Positions 36,497-47,608 of a stretch of 64,000 nucleotides of DNA are shown here, one piece after another. Source of the DNA: Garcia nutans (lineage: Eukaryota; Streptophyta; Magnoliopsida; Malpighiales; Euphorbiaceae). Position numbers and translations under genes: made by a program. The notes beneath the pieces were generated by a model, which worked only from the letters and a program-made list of their open reading frames with translations, searched no databases and was not told the DNA's origin. The stretch lies in the NCBI GenBank assembly GCA_947685225.1, contig CANTUV010000008.1:34154001-34218000 (forward strand). Direction: 5' to 3'. Each line of letters opens with the position of its first letter. Positions within the stretch are counted from its first letter, which is position 1.

Positions 36497-37285
36497 CACT
36501 ACAAAAATATTCGGCATTTGCGACGGAAATCTGCGATGGACATGTTTCCGTCGCAAATTTGCTACGGATCTGAGACGGATTTACGACGGAAGGACAAGTC
36601 AGAGGAATTTTGAGAAATTGGTCGCAAATTCGTTGCAAATCCGTCGCAAATCTGAGAACGAAAATCATTCCGTCGCAAATAATCATCGCAAAAGTTGGCG
36701 CGGAAAGTTGGCGCGAGAGAGAAAACACTAAAAAAAGCAATTTGCAACGGAGATCTACTACCGTCTATTGCCGTCGCAAATTTCACTATAAAAATATTCG
36801 GCATTTGCGACGGAAATCTGAGACGAACATGTTTTCGTCGCAAATTTGCTACCGATCTGCGACGGATTTGCGACGGAAGGACAAGTCAGAGGAATTTTGA
36901 GAAATTGGTCGCAAATCCGTTGCAAATCCATTGCAGATCTGCGACGAAAATCATTCCGTCGCAAATAAGTTGAAGGAATTTTGAGAAAGCCGTCGCAAAT
37001 AAGTTGAAGGAATTTTGAGAAAGCCGTCGCAAACCGATTTTTGTTCGTCACAAATTTCGTCGCTAAAGTTCGCGGGATTACTCCCGCCGAGAATTTTTGC
37101 GGAAAATTTTTACCGTCGCAGATTGGTCGCAGATTCGTTGCAAATTTGCTACCCATTTTCTACGAATTTGCGACGAAAATTAAATTTGACTATATATATG
37201 TATCCGTCGCAAATCGGTGGCAAATCTGTAGCAAATTTGCGACAAAAAATAGCCGTCAAAAATTTTCGTCGTAAAACTAAAAGGA
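36497..37285. repeat. 5' subterminal repeat region of the CACTA element
   Basis: Dense direct and inverted copies of a 10-12 base motif (TTTGCGACGGA, ATCTGCGACGAAA), the kind of array where CACTA transposases bind. A second copy of the terminus (CACTATAAAAATATTCGG) starts at 36784, so the first 290 bases or so are duplicated in tandem. Confidence 0.9.
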
Positions 37286-37850
37286 AATTTTTAGTGGGAG
37301 CCCAAAAAAGAAATTATAATTATTTGAAATAAGTTAGAAGACTTATTTTATATAAAAAAATACTAGTTTTTATTTTTTACATAATTTCGTTATAGGCATT
37401 TTATTTTATCTCATTTCCCTGCATTTATCGTATAGTATGAATGATATATCTGTTTAATTATTTTAAAGCATAATTTAATTCTAAAAATATTTTATTTTAA
37501 CAAATATATATCTTTCATATATTTTTAATATACTAATCTTTTTTCTTAAATTTTATATGTTTTACCAATAAAAATATATAATAAATTCATTATTAATTTA
37601 TAAAAATTATTATGTGTATAATAAATTTATAATAAATTTTGTATATGCTATGTGAATTTATATTTAAAATTTATTAAAAATACAAATAGACATTTTTTTT
37701 GAAACTTAAAATCAATATTATCTCAAAATAAGTAACAAATAGGCTAAAATAGACATTTAATATATATATATATACTTAATATATTAATAATGCAAAAAAT
37801 TATAAAATATTTTTTTAAAAAATAAATTTTTACTTTTTTTTTTACGAAGC
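37286..37850. other. AT-rich CACTA interior without genes
   Basis: Very AT-rich, with short poly-A/T and TATATA runs. I see no coding sequence or known repeat. Confidence 0.6.
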
Positions 37851-37942
37851 ACAGACACCGTAGTCAGACTAACTATGGTCAAAGGACAGTTAAAGCCATG
37901 GTTGAATACGGCCTGTAGGCGGTCTAGCCCTATGCTCTGAAC

Positions 37943-37950
37943 TATAAATA
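37943..37950 (+). promoter_or_regulatory. Captured TATA box upstream of the helicase fragment
   Basis: TATAAATA followed 40-100 bases later by a pyrimidine-rich leader (CTTCTCTACCCTCTAGC, TTGTTCTTCTCTCTG) typical of a plant 5' UTR. The leader has a putative intron from 38197 (GTAGGA) to 38555 (TATAG), so the capture seems to include the promoter and first UTR exon of the helicase gene. Confidence 0.55.
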
Positions 37951-38555
37951 TAAATTTTCGCGGCTCGGGTGTACTTTGCACGCTTCTCTACCCTCTAGCA
38001 CTAGCTTACTTTTGTTCTTCTCTCTGCGGGGGATAGAGAAGCACCGCGTTTCTCTCGATTCCATTTATTTCTCTCCACAATCTCTCTAAGAAAAAAAAAC
38101 TAATAAGTTTTTAGATAGATCTAAATCTATTTCTTATTCAATTGCTGTTTTATGATTCGACGGAGTGGAATCTAGGGTTTGGTTGCTAAGAAAACGGTAG
38201 GAAAAATTGAAAGAAATTTTTGCTTTTCATATTTGTCTTTTATTTTTCATTTAGGAAACAATAATTTGTGTGATTTATAGTCTGTTATAGTTTAATTTGG
38301 ATATTATTCCTTTTTTTAAAGAATTAGATTTGTTATAAGGTTATACAACTTTGATTTTAGAGTTTATGTTTGTTTCATATGTATATTAATTGATGGATTC
38401 GTTTACATTTTTGCTTGTTATAGTTTTTAGTTGATTTGTGTTTTGTTAGTTTTTAGTTGATTTGTGATTTGTTATCATGTTTTATCATGATCTTATATTT
38501 GTTTTAATTTTTTTACCCACATTTAAATTGTTTTTATAATTTTTTTTAATTATAG

Positions 38556-39178
38556 GTTGGTGTTGGTGAGTTCCTCTGCAATGGTTGCAACTGCAACTGC
38601 TTCGTCTGCTGGTCCTCGATATGCACCAGAAGACCCTACCTTACCCAAACCATGGAGAGGACTAGTTGTTGGTAAAACTGGATACCTTTATTTTTGGAAT
38701 CCGGAGACTAATGTTACCCAGTATGAGAGGCCTTCTTCAGCCTCAGCTCCTCCATCTAAGTCTTCTTCAATGCCTATAAGTACTTCAGTGCAAGTTCAGC
38801 AGTCTTCCCGTCGTGGCTATAGTCCTTTTAAAGAAGATGATGATCGGTATGGCAGAGGCAACTATGGTGGATCAAAATCTGATGCTGGAGCAAAAAGTAC
38901 TCAGGTGTATCTTCTGTTTCATTTTTCCTTTGAACCCGTTACTTGTCTCTTTAATAATTACTGTCGTATTGAGATTATTATATGTGCACTTACATAGACT
39001 GATATTATACTCTTAATTTTTCCAGAGTGCACGAGGTGGATTTGTACAATCTCAAAATGTTCCAAATGGCCCAGCTAATGGGCCTGATGGATCATCTGCT
39101 AGAGGACAGGGATCATCAGCTGGTGGAAGCAGTTTGTCTGCAGAGGCTTATCGTTGTCGACATGAAATTTCGGTTACT
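38556..39178 (+). pseudogene. Captured 5' exons of a WW-domain DEAD-box RNA helicase (RH40/RH46/DRH1-like)
   Basis: ATG at 38581. Coding exons 38581-38904 (108 codons) and 39026-39178 (51 codons) join at a phase-0 GT-AG intron. Residues about 21-52 form a WW domain (LPKPWRGL ... YLYFWNPETNVTQYERP). The second exon ends AEAYRCRHEISVT, which in this helicase family directly precedes the Q-motif region. The family unwinds RNA, but the helicase core (DEAD and other motifs) is absent here, so no helicase activity can be encoded. Frames are intact as far as they go. It is the 5' part of a host gene carried inside the CACTA transposon, in frame up to a GT donor at 39179. Family identity is from recognition of the N-terminus. 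Confidence 0.82.
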
Positions 39179-39931
39179 GTAAGTTGTATAACTTCTTGTG
39201 TTATTTTATTTTTGTGCTTGCAAAAATTATAAGTTACATGCATTTAGCAGTTCTACTTGTACATATATGTGGTATGCATTAAGAGCCTATAAGTCATTTT
39301 TCATTTTATTAGAAAAGAATTCACTAAAGGGAAACAAGGGTATGCTATCCAAACTCAATTTCATTTTCAACAGAGGGAATTTAGGAAGTCCACAATATAG
39401 AAACATTAGCTAAAATTCTTCACTATTCCAAAAGTGCGACGGATCCATGCCAAGTATTTGTTTGTGTGTGACTATGCTTTTTAGTAAAAGCTTCAATCAT
39501 ATGGCACTGCTCTTTTTACAAGTTTGAATGGCCAAGCCTATAAAATCTGATTTCTATGCTGGTACACCAGACACTTTTGCATGGGACATTATTATGCCAT
39601 TGCTATGATATTTATGACATAATATGATACATACAATATGTCAGTAATGGGCTTTGAAACAGAGTTCATACAGTGGCCCTTTTATAGGCTAAAATCTCTG
39701 TATCTGTCTCCCTCTTTTCCCTCTTACTTCTTAGTTTGTTAATTTTGGTTTATGGAGGTTCATAAACATGGAGTTTGGCTTTTGGCAAAGACTGTAAGTT
39801 TAGAGTTTGTGTTTGGCGGACCTCGTATAAAGTGGAACGAGTTAGAAATTGGAAGTTCCTCTTATATAATATTCAATTCTTCAAGGGGCACGCGCTTTAC
39901 CATAACATTATAATTTGGCATCCAAGTACAG

Positions 39932-40247
39932 GTAGATCAATTCATTCACAGAATCCTAGTTGAGGAAGATGCCAAAAAGTCTTCAAAAGGCAATGACGAG
40001 CTATTTCATGCTACAACTGATTCTGGGAAGACTCTTTACACAAAGGGCGACTTTGCTAAATCTCAGATTTCAGATCTAGATGTGTATATCTTGAGAAAGG
40101 TACAAGTGATAAATGCTATACTTAAATTAGCTGTATAAACAAATTGCGTATAAACAAATTGCAAAATGAATGGCGTGTTTGCAGGTTGGTTTGTTCCCTG
40201 ATGTACTAGAGCGCAAAGTGATGCATCATTTTGAGAAAGGAGACCAT
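39932..40247 (+). pseudogene. Captured exons of an unidentified gene
   Basis: Two phase-0 exons are predicted: 39932-40099 (56 codons, VDQFIHRILVEEDAKK ... DLDVYILRK, AG before and GTACAAG after) and 40185 to about 40247 (VGLFPDVLERKVMHHFEKGD, AG before and a possible GTACGG donor). Without splicing the second frame continues to a stop near 40310. The sequence is coherent and stop-free, which suggests a real gene source. I do not recognise the family. It lies between the helicase and kinesin pieces in the same orientation. Confidence 0.55.
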
Positions 40248-40555
40248 GTACGGCCCTTTATATTCAATGCTGAGGTTTTGCTGAAGTTCGTCGGAATTTT
40301 CCTATCAATCTAATGTTTTCTAAAATATTTAGCTGGCATAAACTAAATAATTCATTTGCTTTTTCTGAAATCATCATGGTGGACTCTTGGTTGCTGTTAT
40401 CCTGTTAGAATTTTCTAATGGTTGCTTTCTATCTTGCCCTATTATGTGAAATTTTTATGTTCATTCTAGTGATAAATTAAATTTTTTTGGGGCAATTAAT
40501 TGAGTAATATATCATATTAATGAAAGTCTAAATGATAATGAATCCGCATTGGTAG

Positions 40556-41578
40556 ATAAAGTATTCGGACCACATACTACTTCTCAAGATGTATATGATG
40601 TTGCTGCTAAACCAGTAGTCAAGGCTGCAATGGAAGGCATCAATGGTATGATATAGAATTTCTTATTCACTTAATCAATGGGCTTTGATTAATTGGAGTA
40701 ATTGCGGCGACTCTGGTGATTGATTTAGTACTGCATTGAATTAACTTTTTTACAATGCAGGAACTGTTTTTGCGTATGGTGTTACTAGTAGTGGAAAGAC
40801 ACACACTATGCATGTAAGTTTAGTCTCTCTAGCTACAAGTTTCTTTATTTTTATATTTGGCTTGGACTTATAATCTAAATGATCCAGTTATAGTGATTAA
40901 TTAAGCTTCATATGGCAGCACATATTAAATTGCCATATATGAATTTGCATCATTCAAGAATGATATTGACTGTTGAAGTATTTTATTAGATTGCTTGGTA
41001 GCTCTATATATCTTAATCCAAGCAACTTAATACACTTAAGTTGAGCTAAAATTTTAAGCTAAGTGGAGTTTAGTTTTTCATCATAAGCTAATAAAATATA
41101 CTTTTTCAAATAAGGTGAGTTTTACTGCTGATCTTTTGTAAGAAACTGAAGACTTTAATTGTGTTAAACTGTATTGCATGTCAACCAATTGCCTTGATCG
41201 CTGCTTTGGTTCTTTTCCTATATTTTTCATCGATCTTTAACAGATGAATGAATATGATACGCTAATATGCAGTGAATCTTGTTATGGTTAATGTTCTCAT
41301 TAGTAAGGTGATTTTGGTGATATAGCAGGTGGTAGCAGTTCCCTCTTGTATAGCTTATCACAGTTCTTGTTGACCATTTGACATGCATATATGCTTGTGT
41401 ATAAATTTACATTCTAGTTAATTTTTCTTATTTTAGTTCTTAAACTGCAGTCTTCATATATGTACTAATTTTAACTTTATTGTTTTTTACTTATTTCTTA
41501 AAACATGTGCAGGGGGATCAAAATTCTCCTGGTATCATACCATTGGCCATAAAGGATGTTTTCAGCATTATCCAAGAT
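40556..41578 (+). pseudogene. Captured motor-domain exons of a kinesin (KIN-7-like)
   Basis: Three exons: about 40556-40645 (KVFGPHTTSQDVYDVAAKPV), 40761-40813 (TVFAYGVTSSGKTHTMH) and 41513-41578 (GDQNSPGIIPLAIKDVFSII). The middle exon holds the kinesin P-loop GVTSSGKT that binds ATP. Exon phases are consistent (a G at the end of the first completes a Gly codon). Wording matches plant KIN-7 motors. The fragment covers only about 70 residues of a motor domain of roughly 330, with no neck, coiled coil or microtubule-binding switch regions, so it cannot be a motor. Introns are retained. Confidence 0.85.
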
Positions 41579-42125
41579 GTAAGTGTTACATTCAAGTTTC
41601 ACTGTCTTGAAACTATTTCATGGCACCATAACATTTTTTAACATTATTTTTTTTATCTTTCTCCTTTCAAGTGTGCCTAATCTTTTCTTTTAATTTTTTT
41701 ATGGCTCCAAGATTTGTTGTATAATTTCCCAATTTATTTTTTAAAACTTGGGTTCCCTATATTATGTACCTATTGAATTTGGAGCAAAGACTATTGCAAA
41801 CATAACATATTACTTACTAAAGTGCTCTTCTTCATCTTTAATATTAAGGAGTCTTATGGAAAATTCATTCTACCATTTTATGAGCTTTCTAAATTTCTGC
41901 ATAAATTTTAATTGCAGCATTCAAGCATTTGCTTTGCATGCGTGTGTGTCTGTTCTTTTTTTTTTTTCAGCGAGTTTGACTTTGTACTATATTGAATAAC
42001 GGGGTTTTCTTCAACATAAACTAATTTGTTGGTAGAGTATTGAAAACGAGAAATTTCATGTAGGATAGGAACTCCATTACATATCTATTTAGAATCACAT
42101 TTTTAACCTCAAGTATGTCTTGCAG

Positions 42126-42215
42126 ACTCAACCAGAATTCAGGCCTCCAATGTCTGAAGTTGTTCAGGATCTGAAAGACGTGATAAGGAGAGAACGCCCT
42201 AGCACTATAATTTAA
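42126..42215 (+). pseudogene. Captured last exon of a receptor-like kinase (possibly STRUBBELIG family)
   Basis: After a TTGCAG acceptor the exon reads TQPEFRPPMSEVVQDLKD, VIRRERPSTII and TAA at 42213. The EFRPPMSEVVQ block is the C-terminal end (subdomain XI) of plant receptor-like protein kinases. Only 29 residues are present. It begins in phase 0, compatible with the preceding kinesin exon, so a spliced chimeric transcript could end here. The subfamily assignment is tentative. Confidence 0.6.
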
Positions 42216-42444
42216 TATTGAAGATCTATATTGTTATTTTCAAGATAGATTATTTATAGTAGTGTTCTTAACACTTGTATAGTTAAATTGTAAAATATTT
42301 TATTCTATTGAAGATTAATAAAAGAATTATTTTTATCAATATAATTAGTGTTTTTTTAGATTGTGTTTAAATGTTCCAAATGTATTTATAAAGTTCTCAT
42401 AAAATTAATTGATAATACAAATAGTTCCAATAAAAATCAATATT

Positions 42445-42795
42445 AATTTACTACCGATTTGCTACGAATCTGCGACGGATATTTGAAATCTATGACGGAA
42501 TCTGCAACAGATACTGCGACGACAATCTGCGACGGAATCTACAACGAATTTGCGACGAAAATCTGCGGCGAAAATCTGCGACAGAATCTGCGACAGAATC
42601 TGCGACGGCTGCCCTTTACCCGTGAAAATTTAAGCGCGAGATTTGCAACCGCCAGTCGCAATCTGCGACGACCCGTCGCAAAATTGAAAATTGCGACGCC
42701 TTTTTTATTAACGGATCATATCCGTCGCAGATCGGTAGCAAATCTTGATCTGCGACGGATTCTATCCGTTGCAGATAGCGTTTTTTTTTGTAGTG
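42445..42795. repeat. 3' subterminal repeat region and terminus of the CACTA element
   Basis: Repeated ATCTGCGACGGA/ATCTGCGACGAA units ending in GCGTTTTTTTTTGTAGTG. Unit order is mostly inverted relative to the left end, as expected for CACTA subterminal regions. Confidence 0.9.
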
Positions 42796-42828
42796 ACCAA
42801 GAGCCTCCATAATGTTGAAAGGATCAAC

Positions 42829-44089
42829 ATGGGAAGATATGGATTGAAAGCTGTTGCCACCCTTAGAGGTGTAGCTGTGGATTGGGATTTCTTGCATGCT
42901 TGTATCAGATTTTGGGATCCCCAAGCCCACGTTTTCAAATTCGGTGCCCGGATGGAGGAGATGTGTCCTCTTTTTGAGGAATTCTACTCAATTATTGGAT
43001 GTGATCCAAATGCCCCTCTTGTAAGGCATGAGGTTCAGGTTGGCTATGTGGGGTCTTTTCAGAGGCTTTTCAACTTTACAAGACCTCAAGCTCAAGCTAT
43101 GATTATGGATGGGAGTAAGGCGATGCTGCTTCCATTGATTGATGAATTCCTGACCGCCAATTTTGAAGATGAGGTTCAACTGAAACATAGGATGCGAGCT
43201 TTTGTTTTCTGCCTGTTAGCCGGGTTTCTTTTCATCCGTGATCCTGGCTTTGGAGATTTGAAGCTTTGCCCTATGGTTAGGCAAATGGAAGAACTTAACT
43301 GCATTGGTGGTATGATTCTGGCTGAGACTATTCAGAGTCTTGACAGAACTGCACTCGGATTTGAAAATTGGACTGTTACCCCGATCATTCTTCAGGTAAT
43401 TTTGTTATACCTTTTGCTTCTTCTCATTTCATCATCTCTCTTTTTTGTTTGTAAATAGAAAGGATCTATTTTCTCAGGTTTGGCTGAGAGACCATCTCCG
43501 AGTGGTCGCCACTCCCAATGCCTTGACATATAACCCTTCTCAGTACCGCACCAGAAGAATCCAGATTTCTTTTCCCTCTATGGCTAAGTGGATCATCTGG
43601 TTGTATGATCTTGGACCAGAAGAATTGTTGTGGTTCATCCCTTGGTATAGAATTCCTCGCTTCATGGAGGCAAATGCAATGCATAACCATGTCTACCTTC
43701 TTGGTTTCACTCATAGTACATGGTATAGTGCTTCTCGCGTCCTCAGACAGATGGGGATTGATCAGAGGGTTCCTCTCCCTGTTGGGCTTTCCATTGCTTC
43801 CCCCATTACTCTCGGAGTTACTCGAGCCATTCTACAAACTTGGGTTAGGAACCATCAGATGATCAAGCCTTTTACAGAGCCTTCCCTTGTTCAGCCTACT
43901 CCAGAGTATAGAACTTGGTTTATAGCCGAAGTTTGGCCAATTGAAAAGCCAAGGAGGCATGCATTGTTGCAGGAGTTGGAGGGAGAGGGTGTAGTTCCTC
44001 TTAACGAGGGGAAGATAGATGTTGCAGAAAGTTCTGGAACTAAGGAAGATACCGAAGACTCTGCCCCACGTAGGAGACGTAGGATTTAG
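42829..44089 (+). CDS. Antisense spliced ORF of Tat element A, plant-mobile-domain/DUF7745-like, intact
   Basis: Exon 1 is 42829-43395 and exon 2 is 43478-44089, joined by an 82-base GT-AG phase-0 intron. The product is 392 residues with no stop or frameshift. Residues about 24-60 read FLHACIRFWDPQAHVFKFG and MEEMCPLFEEFYSIIG, the pattern at the N-terminal end of plant mobile domain-related proteins. The C-terminus is acidic then basic (PRRRRRI), possibly a nuclear signal. It is convergent with pol, which ends at 44512 on the other strand, and lies between pol and the 3' LTR; Tat elements are known to carry extra ORFs there, some antisense. Its role is unknown. The start is the first ATG after the CACTA junction; its promoter may have been displaced by the insertion. 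A damaged paralogue is at 49575-50117. Confidence 0.72.
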
Positions 44090-44281
44090 ATCCTAGGGTT
44101 GACTCTATTGTCTGCTTTTTTGGGTTGCTTGTACCTTTTTGGTTCATTGGATGTATAGGACTTATGGTCTGACACTTTTCATGGAATTGAATGACTCTTT
44201 TTGTAATGAATGATTCTTTTTGGAATGAATGACTCTTTTATTTGCTTTCCAAGTATTGTCTACTTTATTTACTTGCTCTAA

Positions 44282-44373
44282 TTTTTGCCTAAGCCGTCCT
44301 TTTGGATTTTCAACTTAGCGAGCTCTTACTCATTCTTACCTAAGTTGCCCTTTGCAGGTTTTCAACTTAGTGG
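44282..44373. repeat. TTGCCTAAG...CAACTTAGCG tandem repeat downstream of pol
   Basis: Two units of about 50 bases, GCCTAAG-CGTCCTTT-GATTTTCAACTTAGCG. Each could fold, since CTAAG and CTTAG are complementary. Element B has three units at 50281-50420, so the copy number varies between elements. Confidence 0.75.
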
Positions 44374-44511
44374 AATTTTTTTTTATGTTGGCAAAAGAAA
44401 AATGAATAAATGATTTTTATTAAAATTTAGACCGTGCTCAAGGAGAGCTGCCTACATATCTCGAATTAGTTTGAGAGAATCAGGTCTAATGTAGTTCCTT
44501 ACAATGCATGA

Positions 44512-47500
44512 TTATACATAATATTTCCTTAATTGATCCAGATTGCATGGGTTTGTGAACTCCAGACCATCCAAATCAGACAAGATGACGGCTCCGCAGG
44601 AAAGTATTTTCTTTACAATGTAGGGTCCAGCCCAAAAAGGACGAAACTTCCCACGAGGATCTGTAACAGGTGTTCTGATCTCTTTCAGAACCAAACAACC
44701 TTCTTCCAACTTTTGATCTTTGACCTTTTTGTTGAAATGTCTGGCCATTCGCCTTTGATACCCTTGAATCTGCTGGAGAGCTTGAAGTCTTTTTTCATCC
44801 AAACTGAACAACTGATGATGATAATTGCTAATCCATTCAGCTTCATTTATCTGACTTTCTTGAATTATCCTTGCCGATTGAACTTCCAGTTCGATGGGGA
44901 GTACTGCTTCCATTCCGTACACCAGTGAATACGGGGTTGCCCCAGTAGGAGTTCTAATTGATGTTCTATATCCCCACAAGGCCAGTGGTAACTTCTCATG
45001 CCAACCCCTATGTCCCTTGATCAGTTTTTGTATGATCACCTTTATAGACTTATTTGCTGCTTCTACAGCTCCATTTGTTTGAGGTCTATAAGGAGAGGAC
45101 TTATGATGCTAGACTTTCTTATCCTTCAAGAGTTTAGCAAATTCTGCTTGGAAATGAATTCCATTATCAGTGATAATCTCGAATGGTGTTCCGTATCGAC
45201 AAAGGATGTTGGTTCGGACAAACTGTGCTGCCTTTTTGGCGTCTAATTCTACATAGGAAGCTGCTTCAACCCACTTTGTGAAATAATCCACTGCTACCAA
45301 GATAAACTGATGTCCATTCGAGGCTTTTGGATGTATCTTGCCAATTATATCTATTCCCCAAGTAGCGAAGGGCCATGGAGAAGTGATTGGATTCAGAGCA
45401 ATGGGAGGTTGCTTTTGTAGCTTAGCAAATATCTGGCACTGATGGCATTCTTGCACAAATGCCACATAGTCTGTATTCATGGTGGACCAATAATATCCTA
45501 AATTGACTATTTTTCGAGCCAAGGTGATCCCATTCATATGCGGTCCTGATTCACCACCATGCACCATTTCCATTATCCGCTTAGCCTCTGCTTCATTCAC
45601 ACACCTTAGGTGCATTCCATTCCAATTTCTTTTGTAGAGAATATCTCCATTAAGAATGTAACCTGTGGCTAGCTGCCTTATTGCTCTCTGATCAACCCTT
45701 GATGATCCCTCCGGATAACTTCCATCCTTGAGATAACTCTTGATATCCCAGAACCATGGTTTACTATCGGCCAAATGCATTACGTGGGCAGGTTGCTTCT
45801 GAAGTTGAACTTTTAATGGACGAATGGCTTTCCCCTCCTTGATATTGATCATGGAAGCTAAAGTAGCTAGGGCATCAGCAAACTAATTCTTTGCTCTTGG
45901 GAGATATTTGAAGGACAGATCATCGAATTGTTGTGCCAAATGATCAAGGTGTTGTAGGTAAGGAACCAAACGCTCTTCTCTTATTTTCCATTTCCTTAAA
46001 GCTTGTGATACTATTAAAATAGAATCACCGTAGACCTTTAGGTTCTTAATCCCTAATTCCAGAGCGGCTTCGAGCCCATTGATGCAAGCTTCATATTTCG
46101 CTTCATTATTAGTGCAGCTAAAGTCAAGTTTAACTGCAAAGGGAATGTATTCTCCATAAAGAGTTTTGAACACAATCCCAATTCCATTTCCATGATAATT
46201 GGATGCCCCATCAAAATACATCTCCCAAACACTTCTTTCCACATTCAAGAGGTCTCCGTCAGGGAAATTCATTTCTCGTATCTCGTCTTTTATGGGTAAC
46301 TCTGCTAACTGGTCAGCTATTGCCCCACCTTTCACAGCTCTCCTCTTAATGAATTTTAAGTCAAAAGCTGCCAATGTTGACACCCACTTTGCCATTTTGC
46401 TGTCCAAAATAGGCCTCTCCATAAGGAATTTCAAGGGACTTTGTTCTGCGATGACACAAGTAGTGTAAGAAGATAAGTAGTGTTGTAACTTTGTGCAGTT
46501 CCAATACAACGCTAAACACAACTTCTCAATCTTGTTATACTTTAACTTATAGTCCAGCATCCTTTTGCTGAGGTAGTAAATTGCATTTTCTACCTTTGTA
46601 CCTTCGGCCTCTTGAGCTAGCATTGCACCCATGGCTTCATCTGTTACAGACAAATACAAGAGCAAAGGTTTTCCCATTTTGGGAGGTTGCAGAATTGGCG
46701 GACTTAACAAGTATTCTTTGATCTTGTCGAAGGCTTTCTGGCAGTCTTCATTCCATTCTTGTGAAGCACCTTTCCTTAGTAGCTTAAAGATAGGACCACA
46801 AGTCTCTGCCAACTGCGATATGAATCGACTGATATACTGTAATCTACCTAGCAGGCCTCGAATCTCCTTTTCTGTTCTTGGTGGAGGCATTTTCAGAATA
46901 GCCTTTGACTTTGCTGGATCAACTTCTATTCCTCTCTTGCTGACTAAATATCGCAAAAATAAGCCTGATGTTGCACCAAAGAGGCACTTTGCAGGATTAA
47001 GCTTCAAATTGTACTTGTGAAGTCTAAGGAAGAACTTCTCAAGTGCTTCAACCTGCTCTTCTGGAGATTTTGACTTAACAATCATATCGTCAACATACAC
47101 TTCTACTTCTTTGTGAATCATGTTGTGAAAGACTGTTGTCGCCATCCTTTGGTAGGTAGCCCTTGCATTTATCAATCCAAAAGGCATAACCCTATAGCAG
47201 AAAGTGCACCATTCTGTAATGAAAGCTGTCTTTTCTTTGTCTTGTGGATGCACCATGATCTGATTGTACCCAACCGCAAGGTCAGTCATGGAAACCATCA
47301 TATGCCCAGCCATCCTATCTATTAGCAAATCGATGTGTGGTAGCGGGAAATTGTCCTTGGGACAAGCCTTATTCAAATCTCTATAGTCAACACACATCCT
47401 GACCTTTCCGTCTTTCTTCGGGGCTGGCACAATGTTTGCTAACCAAGAAGGGTAGACAATTGGTTCTATGAACTTATTATCCAGTTGCTTGGCAATCTCA

Positions 47501-47608
47501 TCTTTAATTTTTAAAGACCATTCTGGCTTCATTCTTCTCAACTTCTGCTTAACCAGCTTTGCATCGGGGTATAGCAGAATCTTATGAACTGCTATTGCTG
47601 GGTCTATT
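44512..47608 (-). pseudogene. Pol of Tat element A: RT, RNase H, second RNase H, integrase (5'-truncated, two stops)
   Basis: RT motifs are VDYRDLNKACPKDNFPLPHID, MPFGLINA and YVDDMIVKSK (catalytic Asp pair intact). A first RNase H region follows, then a second archaeal-type RNase H (MYFDGASNYHGNGIG, CTNNEAKYEACINGLEAAL), the diagnostic Tat feature. Integrase (45852-44512) has the HHCC finger, GIDIIGK, ITDNG and NGAVEAANK. Stops at 45883 (TAG) and 45109 (TAG) each replace a Gln seen in element B and are C-to-T changes. The frame is otherwise open to its natural stop at 44512. The 5' end is cut at 47608 by an LTR insertion, so gag is missing. Confidence 0.92.

Larger units (their letters stand above)
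36497..42795 (+). mobile_element. CACTA (En/Spm) transposon, non-autonomous, carrying host gene fragments (Pack-CACTA)
   Basis: Terminal inverted repeats are CACTACAAAAA...TTTTTGTAGTG with a 3-base target duplication ACC (36494-36496 and 42796-42798). Both ends are packed with subterminal TTGCGACGGA-type repeats in both orientations. Element B (about 49518-49575) supplies the empty site, which proves the boundaries. No transposase frame is visible. The interior holds exons of at least three recognisable genes plus one unknown, all in plus orientation and with introns, so the capture was at the DNA level. Confidence 0.96.
30095..47608 (-). mobile_element. Tat-type LTR retrotransposon A (3' part), with two antisense ORFs and later insertions
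   Basis: Minus-strand order is pol (47608-44512), an antisense two-exon ORF (42829-44089), a second antisense spliced gene (31539-36061), the polypurine tract (about 31361-31376) and the 3' LTR (30095-31360). It is interrupted by a solo LTR (32458-34729) and a CACTA transposon (36497-42795). At 47608 another LTR cuts it after the codons for GIDPAIAVHK, so gag, primer site and 5' LTR are not in the window. It is the same family as element B at 47960-57971. Confidence 0.88.

Noticed and set aside
36559..37332. Several overlapping 90-130 residue frames rich in Arg, Lys and Phe at the CACTA left end
   Set aside because: They are translations of the TTGCGACGGA subterminal repeats in different frames.
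38556..42215. A complete host RNA helicase or kinesin gene
   Set aside because: Only N-terminal helicase exons and about 70 motor residues exist, and all lie between CACTA ends.
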